From positions 120,347 through 184,346 of the forward strand of contig NZ_JSYK01000001.1 in NCBI RefSeq assembly GCF_000812875.1: 64,000 nt of DNA, in the 5' to 3' direction. Each line of letters opens with the position of its first letter. Within the stretch, counting starts at the first letter, position 1. The notes below the pieces were generated by a model that was not told the DNA's origin, made no database searches, and worked only from the letters and a program-made list of their open reading frames with translations. This DNA is from Kaistella solincola. Its GTDB lineage: Bacteria; Bacteroidota; Bacteroidia; Flavobacteriales; Weeksellaceae. A program made the position numbers and the translations under genes. Shown here in pieces: positions 55,068-63,060 of the stretch.

Positions 55068-56135
55068 TTAAAGTGTATTGATGTTGTTCAAATCTTCGAA
55101 AGCCTGAACCAATCTTTTGCTGAAAGTTTCTTCACCTTTTCTTACCCAACCCCGCGGATCGTAATATTTTTTGTTTGGTTTATCGTCACCGTCCGGATTA
55201 CCAACCTGAGTTTTCAGGAAGTCCAGATTTTGGTTCATATAATCACGAATTCCTTCGGTATAAGCGAATTGCAAATCGGTATCGATGTTCATTTTAATTA
55301 CACCATAATCAATAGCTTCACGAATTTCTTCCAGTGAAGACCCAGAACCGCCGTGGAAAACGAAATTAATTGGTTCTGCACCCAAACCAAATTTTTGCGA
55401 AACGTATTTCTGTGAATTATCCAAGATTTTCGGTGTTAATTTCACATTTCCGGGTTTGTAAACTCCGTGCACATTTCCGAAAGCTGCTGCGATGGTAAAG
55501 TTCGGTGAAATTGCGCTTAATCTTTCATAAGCATAGGCAACTTCTTCGGGCTGCGTGTATAATTTTGAGGAATCCACCCCAGAATTATCAACTCCGTCTT
55601 CTTCACCTCCAGTAATTCCCAGTTCGATTTCCAAAGTCATTCCCATCTTTGCCATTCTTTCAAAATATCGGCAGGAAATGTCCATATTTTCTTCAATGGG
55701 CTCTTCCGATAAATCTAACATGTGAGAAGAATAAAGCGATTTTCCTGTTTGTTTGAAAAATTCTTCGTTGGCATCCATTAAACCATCGATCCATGGAAGT
55801 AATTTTTTCGCGCAGTGATCGGTATGTAAAATTACGGTTGCGCCGTAAGCTTCTGCCAAGGTATGAATGTGTTTCGCACCCGCTACACCACCTAAAATTG
55901 CGGCTTGCTGACCATCATTGCTTAAACCTTTCCCGGCGTTGAAGGCTGCACCGCCATTTGAAAACTGAATAATTACCGGTGAATTTAATTTTGCCGCAGT
56001 TTCCATAGTCGCGTTCACGTTGCTGGAACCAATCACATTTACTGCGGGCAGCGCAAATTTATTTTCTTTGGCGAATTGAAAAATGTCTGTAACCATTTGT
56101 CCTGTGGCAACGCCTGCCGGAAACTTCTTGCTCAT
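55068..56135 (-). CDS. fbaA: Class II fructose-bisphosphate aldolase
   Basis: A 355-residue zinc aldolase of the FbaA type, acting in glycolysis and gluconeogenesis. Zinc ligands lie in LHTDHCAKK and later His residues (GNVHGVY, FHGGSGS), the catalytic Asp is in HTDH, and the GGSGSSLEEIREAIDYGV segment holds the phosphate. The start MSKKFPAGVATGQMV is canonical for the group. It is a single gene after accD. Confidence 0.96.
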   Translation of the reverse strand: MSKKFPAGVATGQMVTDIFQFAKENKFALPAVNVIGSSNVNATMETAAKLNSPVIIQFSNGGAAFNAGKGLSNDGQQAAILGGVAGAKHIHTLAEAYGATVILHTDHCAKKLLPWIDGLMDANEEFFKQTGKSLYSSHMLDLSEEPIEENMDISCRYFERMAKMGMTLEIELGITGGEEDGVDNSGVDSSKLYTQPEEVAYAYERLSAISPNFTIAAAFGNVHGVYKPGNVKLTPKILDNSQKYVSQKFGLGAEPINFVFHGGSGSSLEEIREAIDYGVIKMNIDTDLQFAYTEGIRDYMNQNLDFLKTQVGNPDGDDKPNKKYYDPRGWVRKGEETFSKRLVQAFEDLNNINTL

Positions 56136-56207
56136 AATCGGAATATTTTAGAGTTGTATTTTTGCTGTTTTTTGGAACAGTAAAGTTAGGAATTTTATGT
56201 CGAATAT

Positions 56208-57074
56208 TTAGTTTCTTTTATCATTCCCCCAAAGCAGTTTCTGGCGGATGGTTTCGTAAAAACTTAAGCTTGGCGGGTGCACCAGTAGGATTTGGAATTT
56301 TGCTTTACGAAGAATCACTTCAGTGTCGGTTTCCATATGGAAAAGCCGCGAATCCAGAGATAATGAATATTGCGGCACGCGGCTTTTCACTTTTAAGCGA
56401 ATCTCAACATCGTCGTTTACGATCAGCGGACGGACATTTAAATTATGTGGCGCAATTGGTGTGACAACGAAAGTGTCGTTATTTGGCGTTATAATCGGTC
56501 CGCCACAACTTAAGGAATATGCGGTAGAACCTGTGGGCGTGGAGATGATGATGCCGTCGCCCCAAAATGTATTCAGAAATTCATTATTAATATAGGAGTC
56601 CACCGTAATCATTGCGGTCGTTTCCTTGCGAGAAATCGTAAGGTCGTTCAATGCAAAAGGAAAAAACATGCTGTTATTAGGGGAAATAATTTCGATTACC
56701 GAACGATGGCTGATTTTTACATCGCCTTTCAGAATTTTATCCAGCTCCAGAAAAGCTTCTTCTTTGGTAAAGCTTGCAAGAAACCCCAGTCTGCCGGTAT
56801 TCACACCCACAACAGGAATTTCTAAATCCTGCACAAAAAGCAGGGAATTAACAATGGTACCGTCGCCGCCGAAGGTGAAAAACAAATCGACTTTCTTTTC
56901 TCTTAAATCTTCTTTACCGTCGAAGGTTTCGAAAACTTTAGAGAACTGCATCGCTTCAGCCATCTGACCATATAAAATCGCCTGAACACCTCTTTTTTCA
57001 AGCTCCGAAACGAATTTGCTCAGGTATAAAAATGTATCCAGATCACTTTTCTGGCTGTAGATTGCAGCTTTCAT
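56208..57074 (-). CDS. nadK: NAD kinase
   Basis: A 288-residue NAD kinase making NADP from NAD and ATP. It has the FTFGGDGTIVNSL motif, NTGRLGFLASF, and PTGSTAYSLSCGGP. The ATG at 57074 is used because the frame up to 57110 is read through the end of the CBS gene. It starts 4 bases after that gene, so the two form one unit. Confidence 0.93.
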   Translation of the reverse strand: MKAAIYSQKSDLDTFLYLSKFVSELEKRGVQAILYGQMAEAMQFSKVFETFDGKEDLREKKVDLFFTFGGDGTIVNSLLFVQDLEIPVVGVNTGRLGFLASFTKEEAFLELDKILKGDVKISHRSVIEIISPNNSMFFPFALNDLTISRKETTAMITVDSYINNEFLNTFWGDGIIISTPTGSTAYSLSCGGPIITPNNDTFVVTPIAPHNLNVRPLIVNDDVEIRLKVKSRVPQYSLSLDSRLFHMETDTEVILRKAKFQILLVHPPSLSFYETIRQKLLWGNDKRN

Positions 57075-57078
57075 TATT

Positions 57079-57732
57079 TTAAAATTCCATGTATTTCTGA
57101 AAAAACCCAAATCGGTCTTTCATTAAATCTTCTTTTTCGTCGTCATAATATTTAAGGACGACATTATAACCGTAGCGTTCGAAAGTTTCATCAATTGAAC
57201 TAAGATTTCCACTAGAAATTTTTAAGGTAATTTGTACGTCATCACCAAGAAAAGCACTGATGTAGCAGCCGTAAATTTTAGCATTATTCGACTCCACAAT
57301 TTTCGCAATTTCAGTCATCGAATAACTTTTTTCATTAATTTGAACGATCAGCATCGCACCGGTTTCCGAGAAAAGCGGATATTTTGCAAACTCACCAAAC
57401 AGATCGTCGGCGCACATATAACCTAAATATTTCTCAGATTTATTTAGAATCGGTAAAATATTGGTGTTGTACGTGTGAAAAAGCTTTACAGAATCCAGCA
57501 TATTTCCGTCTTCGAACAAGGCAAATTTTTCGTAATGAATTTCCAAAGAAGACAGCTGACCTTCCGGACTTTCATCTAAAAAAGACTGGCTGAGCGCACC
57601 CAGAAAAAACCCTTTTTTCTTGATAAAAACGTGGGAATATCCAAATTCCTTTGCCATTTCATTCGCGTCTTCAATAGAATCGGTGGTATTGAAGGCCGGA
57701 TAATCTTTGGAAATATAATCTTTGATAAACAT
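57079..57732 (-). CDS. CBS-domain protein with ACT-like C-terminus
   Basis: A 217-residue soluble protein. Residues 1-135 form a pair of CBS motifs (FIKDYISKDYPAFNTTDSIEDA and the later NILPILNKSEKYLGYMCADD), which bind adenine nucleotides. The C-terminal stretch (from GAMLIVQINEKSYSMTEIAKI) looks like an ACT domain. It lies in one unit with nadK, so sensing ATP, AMP or NAD-type ligands would fit, but this is inferred. A -7 box lies 4 bases before the ATG. Confidence 0.82.
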   Translation of the reverse strand: MFIKDYISKDYPAFNTTDSIEDANEMAKEFGYSHVFIKKKGFFLGALSQSFLDESPEGQLSSLEIHYEKFALFEDGNMLDSVKLFHTYNTNILPILNKSEKYLGYMCADDLFGEFAKYPLFSETGAMLIVQINEKSYSMTEIAKIVESNNAKIYGCYISAFLGDDVQITLKISSGNLSSIDETFERYGYNVVLKYYDDEKEDLMKDRFGFFQKYMEF

Positions 57733-57736
57733 AAGC

Positions 57737-57744
57737 CAAATTTA
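57737..57744 (-). promoter_or_regulatory. -7 box abutting the CBS gene start
   Basis: Minus strand TAAATTTG, ending 4 bases before the ATG at 57732. Confidence 0.5.
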
Positions 57745-57825
57745 GGAAAATTAAAAAAAAGAAGCGCCGCATAAATTAACCGTAAAAATCAGCAAAAAAA
57801 TTTTAAAGCAATAACAAAATTTATA

Positions 57826-57908
57826 TATCTTTGTAGCCTTTCATTTTTACTTTTTATTAGATTTATTTAAAACCGCAGGGCTTCTGGCTCTTGCGGTTTT
57901 TCTTTTTT
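57826..57908 (+). ncRNA. Possible small RNA with promoter box and terminator
   Basis: A plus-strand -7 box TATCTTTG (57826-57833) is followed about 35 bases later by a 9-bp hairpin AAAACCGCA (57869-57877) with TGCGGTTTT (57892-57900) and a plus-strand T tract. A transcript of about 65-70 bases would result, antisense at its 3' end to the EamA gene. No -33 element is seen. The hairpin lies in the last codons of EamA and may simply end that gene. Confidence 0.3.
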
Positions 57909-58781
57909 AGGCGTTTTAGCCCGTAAAAAAATTAGGCCTGCTAATATAATAAGTCCGCCTACAAACTGCATCACTGTTAGCTTTTCACCATCAATGATTC
58001 CCCAAATCACCGCGACAACCGGCATTAATAATGTTACCGTTGAGGCAAACAACGGCGTTGAAATATTCAGTAAACGATAATTCAGCATCATTGCGAGCCC
58101 GGTTCCGAAAATTGAAAGCAAACTCACAAAACCCAAACCGATGAACAGACTTTTATTTGGCTGCAAATCATTGAAAAAACCTGCCAGGATCAAGGCAATC
58201 AGCGAAGGCAAAATCAAAACAAACGAAAACACGAAAGCGGAAAGAATTTTCGCCGGTATTTGATGCAATTTTGATTTTACGGTAGTTGTAGAAATTGCGT
58301 AACATAAAGTTGCAAGTAAAAGTAACAAAATCGGAATGACTTTCAGCTCGCCACTTTCACCGCCTGAAAGCGCTAAAATACAAGCTCCGGTGAAACTTAT
58401 TACAACACCAATAAGTTGTCTTTTGGTGGTTGAAAATTTCCAGAACAACATACCGACGATAATCACGAAAATTGGCATCATGGCGTTTACAATTCCGGCA
58501 ATGCTGCTGCTGAGCTCGGTTTCTGCAATTGGAAACAAGAACATGGGAATAAAATTACCAGTTATAGCGGCAAGAATTAACCATTTAAAATGTTTCCTCG
58601 GGAACTTTTTAATGTTACTCAGCGCCACGGGCAAGAGCAAAATCCCTGCAATCAGCACGCGCAAAGCGCCGACTTCGTACGGATTAAAATGCTCCAGCGA
58701 TTTTTTAATTAAAATAAATGATGAACCCCAAATAATGGAAAGTACGATCAATAAAATCCATCTTTCTTTTTCAGGATTCAT
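57867..58781 (-). CDS. EamA/DMT-family transporter
   Basis: A 304-residue permease with ten helices in two EamA repeats. The first repeat begins IIWGSSFILIKKSLEHFNPYEVGALR, the classic RhaT/EamA opening; the second covers residues 160-285 and ends in a Lys/Pro-rich tail. Substrates of this superfamily (metabolites, amino acids) cannot be told from sequence. The start overlaps the end of aat by 11 bases, so the two are co-transcribed. Confidence 0.87.
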   Translation of the reverse strand: MNPEKERWILLIVLSIIWGSSFILIKKSLEHFNPYEVGALRVLIAGILLLPVALSNIKKFPRKHFKWLILAAITGNFIPMFLFPIAETELSSSIAGIVNAMMPIFVIIVGMLFWKFSTTKRQLIGVVISFTGACILALSGGESGELKVIPILLLLLATLCYAISTTTVKSKLHQIPAKILSAFVFSFVLILPSLIALILAGFFNDLQPNKSLFIGLGFVSLLSIFGTGLAMMLNYRLLNISTPLFASTVTLLMPVVAVIWGIIDGEKLTVMQFVGGLIILAGLIFLRAKTPKKEKPQEPEALRF

Positions 58782-59424
58782 AGCTGTTATTTTTTAGAAT
58801 TTTTAAATATTCAGTTTTCGAAATCATCTTTGCGCCTAAACTTTCTAAATGATCAGAATGCGCCTGACAATCAATAAGCTCCAGATTTTCACCTTGATTT
58901 TGAATAAAATTGATAAATCCTGCTTTTGAAGCATTACTGACTTTGGAAAACATGCTTTCACCACAAAAAATTTTACCAATCTGAATGCCGTAAAAACCGC
59001 CAACAAGCTCGTTATTTTGCCAGACTTCAATGCTTTTGGCTATTTTCATTTCGTGTAGTTTTTCCAGAGAATTCACTAATCCTTCCGAAAGCCAGGTGCC
59101 GTCCTGATCTTTTCTAAAAATGCCGGCGCATTCTTCTAAAACCTGGCGGAAACATTTATTTTCGGTAAAAGTAAAAGTTTCATCGCGTAAAATTTTCCGC
59201 ATTGATTTTGAAACTTTTAAATCTTTCGGGAAAAGCACAAAGCGCGGATCGGGACACCACCACAAAATCTCTTCACCCGGATTGAACCACGGAAAAATTC
59301 CGAGCTGGTACGCAAAAAGCAAGCGCTCCGGCGAGAGATCACCGCCAATGGCAATAACTCCGGATTCAGAATCGAATTGACGCGGGTCCGGAAAAGAAAT
59401 TTCGTTCTGATCTAAGAGAATCAT
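58771..59424 (-). CDS. aat: Leucyl/phenylalanyl-tRNA--protein transferase
   Basis: A 217-residue Aat, which adds Leu or Phe to N-terminal Arg or Lys so that ClpS/ClpAP can degrade the protein. Motifs: FPDPRQFDSESGVIAIGGDL, LGIFPWFNPGEEILWWCPDPR, GVYGIQIGKIF-like GGFYGIQIGKIFCGESMFS and the CQAHSDHLESLGA end. It is followed by an overlapping EamA transporter gene. Confidence 0.95.
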   Translation of the reverse strand: MILLDQNEISFPDPRQFDSESGVIAIGGDLSPERLLFAYQLGIFPWFNPGEEILWWCPDPRFVLFPKDLKVSKSMRKILRDETFTFTENKCFRQVLEECAGIFRKDQDGTWLSEGLVNSLEKLHEMKIAKSIEVWQNNELVGGFYGIQIGKIFCGESMFSKVSNASKAGFINFIQNQGENLELIDCQAHSDHLESLGAKMISKTEYLKILKNNSYES

Positions 59425-59433
59425 AGGAAAATG

Positions 59434-59465
59434 AAATCCTGCCGTGAAAGCAGGATTTTAATTTT
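59434..59465 (-). terminator. Terminator of the DUF3127 gene
   Basis: AAATCCTG (59434-59441) with CAGGATTT (59451-59458), in the gap between the DUF3127 stop and the aat start; T-rich on both sides. Confidence 0.75.
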
Positions 59466-59480
59466 TTTGTACGCAATTTT

Positions 59481-59852
59481 TTAGAAAGGCAAATCGTCGT
59501 CTTCCTCTTCGAAAACATTTCCGCCTTGTGCCGGCTGCGCGTTTGAAGATGAAGCTTGCGTTGGTTCCGCATCGTTTGAAGCAACATTTTCCAGTCTCCA
59601 ACCTACGATAGAGTTAAAATATTTCACTTCACCTTGTGGAGAAGTCCACTCTCTACCTCTGATATTGATAGAAACCTTCACTTTATCACCTTCTTTTACC
59701 TGATTCAGCAAATCGCTTTTATCCTGTAAAAATTCAATATTTATAGGTTGTGGGTACTGTTCTTCGGTCATTAGGACCATTTCTCTTTTTTGAAAACCGC
59801 TTGCAAATGTCTGAAGTTCAGTTATTTTCTTTACTGTGCCTTGTAATTCCAT
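59481..59852 (-). CDS. DUF3127 (OB-fold) protein
   Basis: A 123-residue protein. The N-terminal 85 residues form a DUF3127 domain, an OB-fold like that of single-stranded DNA-binding proteins (GTVKKITELQTF start, EGDKVKVSINIRGREWTS). The C-terminal tail is Ala/Ser/Gln-rich and ends in acidic DDDLPF, very like the C-terminal peptide of SSB that recruits repair and replication partners. So it may bind nucleic acid and interact with SSB partners; this is inferred. Confidence 0.82.
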   Translation of the reverse strand: MELQGTVKKITELQTFASGFQKREMVLMTEEQYPQPINIEFLQDKSDLLNQVKEGDKVKVSINIRGREWTSPQGEVKYFNSIVGWRLENVASNDAEPTQASSSNAQPAQGGNVFEEEDDDLPF

Positions 59853-59947
59853 GATATAAATTCGTTAAGTTGGTAAAAGTAATAAAATTGTACAGAAAAA
59901 GAAAGTTCTACAAGTATTTATGAAAAATTAAATTTTTAAAAAAATTA

Positions 59948-59978
59948 TTGCTTTAAGTGGGAAAAGTTTTTATATTTG
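59948..59978 (+). promoter_or_regulatory. Promoter of the tRNA operon
   Basis: TTG (59948-59950), 20-base spacer, TATATTTG (59971-59978), 33 bases before the first tRNA. Confidence 0.75.
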
Positions 59979-60011
59979 CACTCACAAAAAAACAGAACAG
60001 GTGTTCATTTC

Positions 60012-60093
60012 GCGGATGTGATGTAATTGGTAGCCATGCCAGACTTAGGATCTGGTGCTGTGAGGCGTGTGGGTTCGAGTCCCTCCATCCGCA
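60012..60093 (+). tRNA. tRNA-Leu (UAG)
   Basis: 82 bases. Acceptor GCGGATG pairs with CATCCGC and A73 follows. The anticodon stem is CCAGA/TCTGG with loop CTTAGGA, so the anticodon is TAG. A long variable arm, as expected for Leu, and the TTCGAGT T-loop are present. No CCA is encoded. Confidence 0.93.
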
Positions 60094-60127
60094 CAATTTC
60101 TTTAAATAAAATTTAAGGAAATTCATC

Positions 60128-60203
<76 letters not shown>

Positions 60204-60206
60204 CTC

Positions 60207-60290
60207 GCCTTGGTGGTGGAATTGGTAGACACGCAGGACTTAAAATCCTGTGTCCGTAAGGATGTACGGGTTCAAGTCCCGTCCGAGGTA
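60207..60290 (+). tRNA. tRNA-Leu (UAA)
   Basis: 84 bases, starting 3 bases after the Gly tRNA's CCA. Acceptor GCCTTGG pairs with CCGAGGT (G-T at the ends), A73. The anticodon stem CAGGA/TCCTG has loop CTTAAAA, anticodon TAA, with a long variable arm (TGTCCGTAAGGATGTA). Its 3' end is where the housekeeping region stops. Confidence 0.94.
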
Positions 60291-60295
60291 CTTTA

Positions 60296-60334
60296 AACCC
60301 TCTGTAACGCAAGTTAACAGAGGGTTTTTTATTT
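60296..60334 (+). terminator. Terminator of the tRNA operon
   Basis: AACCCTCTGT pairs with ACAGAGGGTT around TAACGCAAGTTA-like loop, then a run of Ts. Confidence 0.85.
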
Positions 60335-60589
60335 TTAGGGGGAACAAAAGGGGGACTTTAATTTTTATTTTATTGGTTAAAGGGAAATTAGATACAACTA
60401 ATATACAGTTGTGCTTTAATCTCATGTAAGTAAGCAGTAATAATTTTCTTTTATCAGAAAACCACACAAAGATTGGGTATTAGGATTGCTCTATGGCATC
60501 ATTTTCAATTTCGCTGAAGTTTCCTATTTCTTTTTTTTTTTTCTGCTCTTAAGGATATTTCATTTTATTGTAGTTTTAAAAGAAAAACG
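60335..60589. other. Non-coding junction between tRNA operon and accessory genes
   Basis: Begins with two G-rich blocks (GGGGGAACAAAAGGGGGAC) right after the tRNA terminator, then AT-rich DNA with a long T run. No gene is seen; the 75-residue minus-strand frame across it runs into the tRNA. Placement next to tRNA-Leu suggests a site where mobile DNA entered, but no matching repeat was found in the window. Confidence 0.45.
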
Positions 60590-61219
60590 ATGAAAAGATC
60601 GGAACGCCCAAAGCTGGAAATTAAGCCTACACCAAAAGAAATATTTTATAGCTTAATAACAATGCCTAAATGGATCAACCTTCTGGCGAGAAATGGAGAA
60701 GAAAAAAAGTACACTCCTTTTTTGAATTTACTCTGTAACATAGAAAATCTGGGTTTAAGTGAATTTCCAATAGTAAAAGAAACTGCACTACAGCATGGCT
60801 TTACTAAGGTACAAATCAACCGATGGATTAAGGAGATTTATGATGATATTTTTGACCTGAGTTGCAGTAATCCGGAATTGTTTTACAAAGATCGTGAAAT
60901 ACCAATTGAATTTGTTTTCGAAAATCTGGGAAACAATGCCTTCCTCAGTTTCTCTTTGCCTTCTGTCCCAAAAATTTATGAGGAAATAAACATTCGTTTT
61001 TTGAATGCAAAACTTCATACCTACATTTTCTGGATTGAGGAAGTTCAGTATCAAATAGCTGACCCAGAAAACACAATTATAATAATAGCCAAAGGTGGAA
61101 TTTGTAATAAATACAGGGATTTCGCAATTGACAAAGCTATGTTTGAAAGGAAGCTGCATTTTCATGAAAGATGGTATCTGACAGATACTGAAATCGATGA
61201 TATTGTACTGAGCCGGTAG
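60590..61219 (+). CDS. Unrecognised 209-residue protein in accessory region
   Basis: A soluble protein with no signal or membrane segment, starting MKRSERPKLEIKPTPKEIF. A helical segment with KVQINRWIKEIYDDIF could be a helix-turn-helix. The C-terminal half is beta-rich with many aromatic residues (HFHERWYLTDTEIDDI end). I do not recognise a family. It follows the tRNA cluster and has no close neighbour, fitting a cargo or remnant gene of an integrated element. Confidence 0.6.
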   Translation: MKRSERPKLEIKPTPKEIFYSLITMPKWINLLARNGEEKKYTPFLNLLCNIENLGLSEFPIVKETALQHGFTKVQINRWIKEIYDDIFDLSCSNPELFYKDREIPIEFVFENLGNNAFLSFSLPSVPKIYEEINIRFLNAKLHTYIFWIEEVQYQIADPENTIIIIAKGGICNKYRDFAIDKAMFERKLHFHERWYLTDTEIDDIVLSR

Positions 61220-61442
61220 TAATTTGAGTAGGAAAAGCATAGGAAAAGACAGCTGTATGACGGTGTGCTGGAGCTTAAATAAAATATGCAATTCCCAGTA
61301 TGCCGGCATACTGCTGTGCGCGGTTGCGGAAGCGTATAGACGGCAGGAACAGAACGGCCGGTCACGTCCGTGAAGTGGATGACGGCTATGTGCTGGAGGA
61401 ACTTGGATGAATGGAGGAAAAGTCTGGATGCAAATTATATTG

Positions 61443-62357
61443 TTATGGAACTACCAGAAATTCATTATATAAAGTAAAGTCTTTCCACATACTTTTAATG
61501 CCATCGTCATTGCGTATGCTGAAAGGCTTTACCAAGCGGTACCGCCCTGGTTTATACTTGTATTGCTCGGGATGCAGCTTCAGGGAATGTTCAGAGGTTT
61601 GTGTACCTACGTAAAGACTATAACCGATGTCATTTATAATCCCATCAAACGGAATCTTATTCCAATTTTTGCCATCATATTTTTCAACAGTTTGCCTTTC
61701 ACCAAAGAAAATTTCATCGTAAGAATTGTTGATGATGGTGAAAGGAATTGGTTGGTTGAGTTCTGAGATCTTTACGGTGTTTTTTGACAAACTCATAAAT
61801 ACTTTACATTCCATATTTTTAAATGGCGGAGTAAGCACCTTAAATTCATAAGTAGCAAGCGTAGTTTTATTCTGGGTGCTTAAAGAGGAATTAGCAGTTC
61901 TATAGGGTTTTGAAATACGGTATTTACCCAATTTATAGATTGTGCTGTAAAAGTATAAATCCGTGGGCATCACATATTCCCGACCTGGAGTCAAAGTATA
62001 TTGAGCGACTTTAAACTGCCTGCCGTTGTTGGTTTTATGCCAAGCGCCATTTGCATAATATTCCAGTATGAAATCGTCCCCGAAAACAATAGGTTCAGAA
62101 GTATTATTCAGTATGCGTAATTTCTGTATCTGTTTGACATCAGCCAAAAGAATAGAGTCATTTTGAAAATTAATAAGAACGTTTTTGGGCAAAGAATCAA
62201 CCATCAGTTGATCGGCAGAATTTTTTACAACCGACGATGGAGGAAGGATTGCTTTTTCTGACTTACCATTCTCTGAGCCTGAATCAGTTGTTGCATTAGG
62301 ACGCTTACATGAAATAAGTAATCCCAGTATTATTGCTAAAAGTATTGCATTCTTCAT
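61443..62357 (-). CDS. Lipoprotein with two Ig-like repeats
   Basis: A 304-residue lipoprotein whose signal peptide ends in LISC (Cys17). Two similar segments follow: one with ILNNTSEPIVFGDDFILEYY ... KLGKYRISKPYR, and a second with IINNSYDEIFFGERQTVEKY ... KPGRYRLVKPF. Each fits an Ig-like beta-sandwich of the bacterial Ig-like (Big_14-type) family, so the protein probably sits on the cell surface or in the periplasm. The ATG at 62357 gives the signal peptide; one at 62426 would add 23 residues. Frame upstream enters GC-rich non-coding DNA and is not believed. Function unknown. Confidence 0.7.
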   Translation of the reverse strand: MKNAILLAIILGLLISCKRPNATTDSGSENGKSEKAILPPSSVVKNSADQLMVDSLPKNVLINFQNDSILLADVKQIQKLRILNNTSEPIVFGDDFILEYYANGAWHKTNNGRQFKVAQYTLTPGREYVMPTDLYFYSTIYKLGKYRISKPYRTANSSLSTQNKTTLATYEFKVLTPPFKNMECKVFMSLSKNTVKISELNQPIPFTIINNSYDEIFFGERQTVEKYDGKNWNKIPFDGIINDIGYSLYVGTQTSEHSLKLHPEQYKYKPGRYRLVKPFSIRNDDGIKSMWKDFTLYNEFLVVP

Positions 62358-62426
62358 TTTCAGATACTTACAATTCCTGAACCAACTAATGAAAGGTCTT
62401 TTGTTTTTAAGAGATAGATTTTTCAT

Positions 62427-62854
62427 TGTGTTATAATCTTGCCTAGAGGGGCTGGAAAGACAGCGGTATGGAGGGAGGTGCAAAAATGCTTGTGCGGTGG
62501 CAAGGCGGGCCGCGGCAAGGCGATGGCCCAAGCATTTTTTGTGCTGACTGGAATTCTGCTGTGTGCGGTGCCCCTTCGAGGGCCTCAGGGCAGGCTCGTG
62601 CATAAGCTGCCACTAGACTTTCCGCTGAAAAAAAGCAGAATAGGGACTGCAGGCACATGGACTTTTCAGCACAAAACTGTCGGATTGCGCACTGGAACGG
62701 TGAAACGGTCTTCTAAATTATAAATACATTGGAGGCTGGAAGGCGATGGCTTGTGCGGGCTTCGCCCGACCAAACGGTAAGCATTTAACATAATTTTCAA
62801 TTATAGGTGATGATGGTGCTGGTTTGCCCGGAACGCAGCACTTCGACAGGCTAT
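62427..62854. other. GC-rich non-coding stretch with hairpins
   Basis: No believable gene. Notable are an 11-bp stem AAAAATGCTTG (62482-62492) with CAAGCATTTTT (62529-62539) enclosing two copies of GGCAAGGCG, and a short perfect hairpin CGGGC-TTC-GCCCG (62756-62768). Base composition is far from that of the core region. It is probably a relic or a dispersed non-coding repeat. Confidence 0.5.
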
Positions 62855-62862
62855 TAGATTTG
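62855..62862 (+). promoter_or_regulatory. Candidate -7 box upstream of the IS110 non-coding RNA
   Basis: TAGATTTG matches TAnnTTTG. Transcription from here would begin some 40 bases before the first strong hairpin. No TTG at the right distance. Confidence 0.4.
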
Positions 62863-62904
62863 CAAAAGAAAAAGTAACTTAGATTTATTAACCAAAGTAT
62901 ACTG

Positions 62905-63060
62905 AAAACCAGAGGGGCTAAGGTGAACTAGTTCGACTCGCAAGTAAGACTTATCCTGAGCATTAGACCTTAGCGCCTTTTAGGTTCGAGAACCATTTAG
63001 AATTTTAAGTTTTTAGGCTTATTAATAGCGTCAGTAAGAACCTTACCTGGTATTCAGCAT
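62905..63060 (+). ncRNA. Candidate IS110 bridge RNA
   Basis: The region between the GC-rich stretch and the transposase ATG is structured. A 13-bp stem with one G-G mismatch pairs 62911-62924 with 62967-62980 (core GCTAAGGT/ACCTTAGC) around a 42-base loop that itself contains smaller helices (CTC/GAG, AAGT/ACTT). A small hairpin GGTT-CGAG-AACC follows (62983-62994). A third stem, AGG-CTTA (63015-63021) with TAAG-AA-CCT (63035-63043), holds a 13-base loop. Known IS110-group elements encode bridge RNA in the left-end non-coding DNA, with two loops that bind donor and target. Limits and loops here are my reading. Confidence 0.5.

Noticed and set aside
58336..58797. Plus-strand 153-residue frame
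   Set aside because: Antisense to the EamA permease; hydrophobic pattern is a reflection of that gene.
60240..60467. Minus-strand 75-residue frame
   Set aside because: Overlaps tRNA-Leu and its terminator; the RDLNP-like end is the usual false translation of a tRNA.
61220..61442. Possible pseudogene fragment between the 209-residue gene and the Ig-like lipoprotein
   Set aside because: Richer in G+C than its neighbours and short peptides can be read, but every frame has stops and none matches a family I know.
62358..62603. N-terminal extension of the Ig-like lipoprotein
   Set aside because: Reads through GC-rich non-coding DNA and would bury the signal peptide inside the protein.
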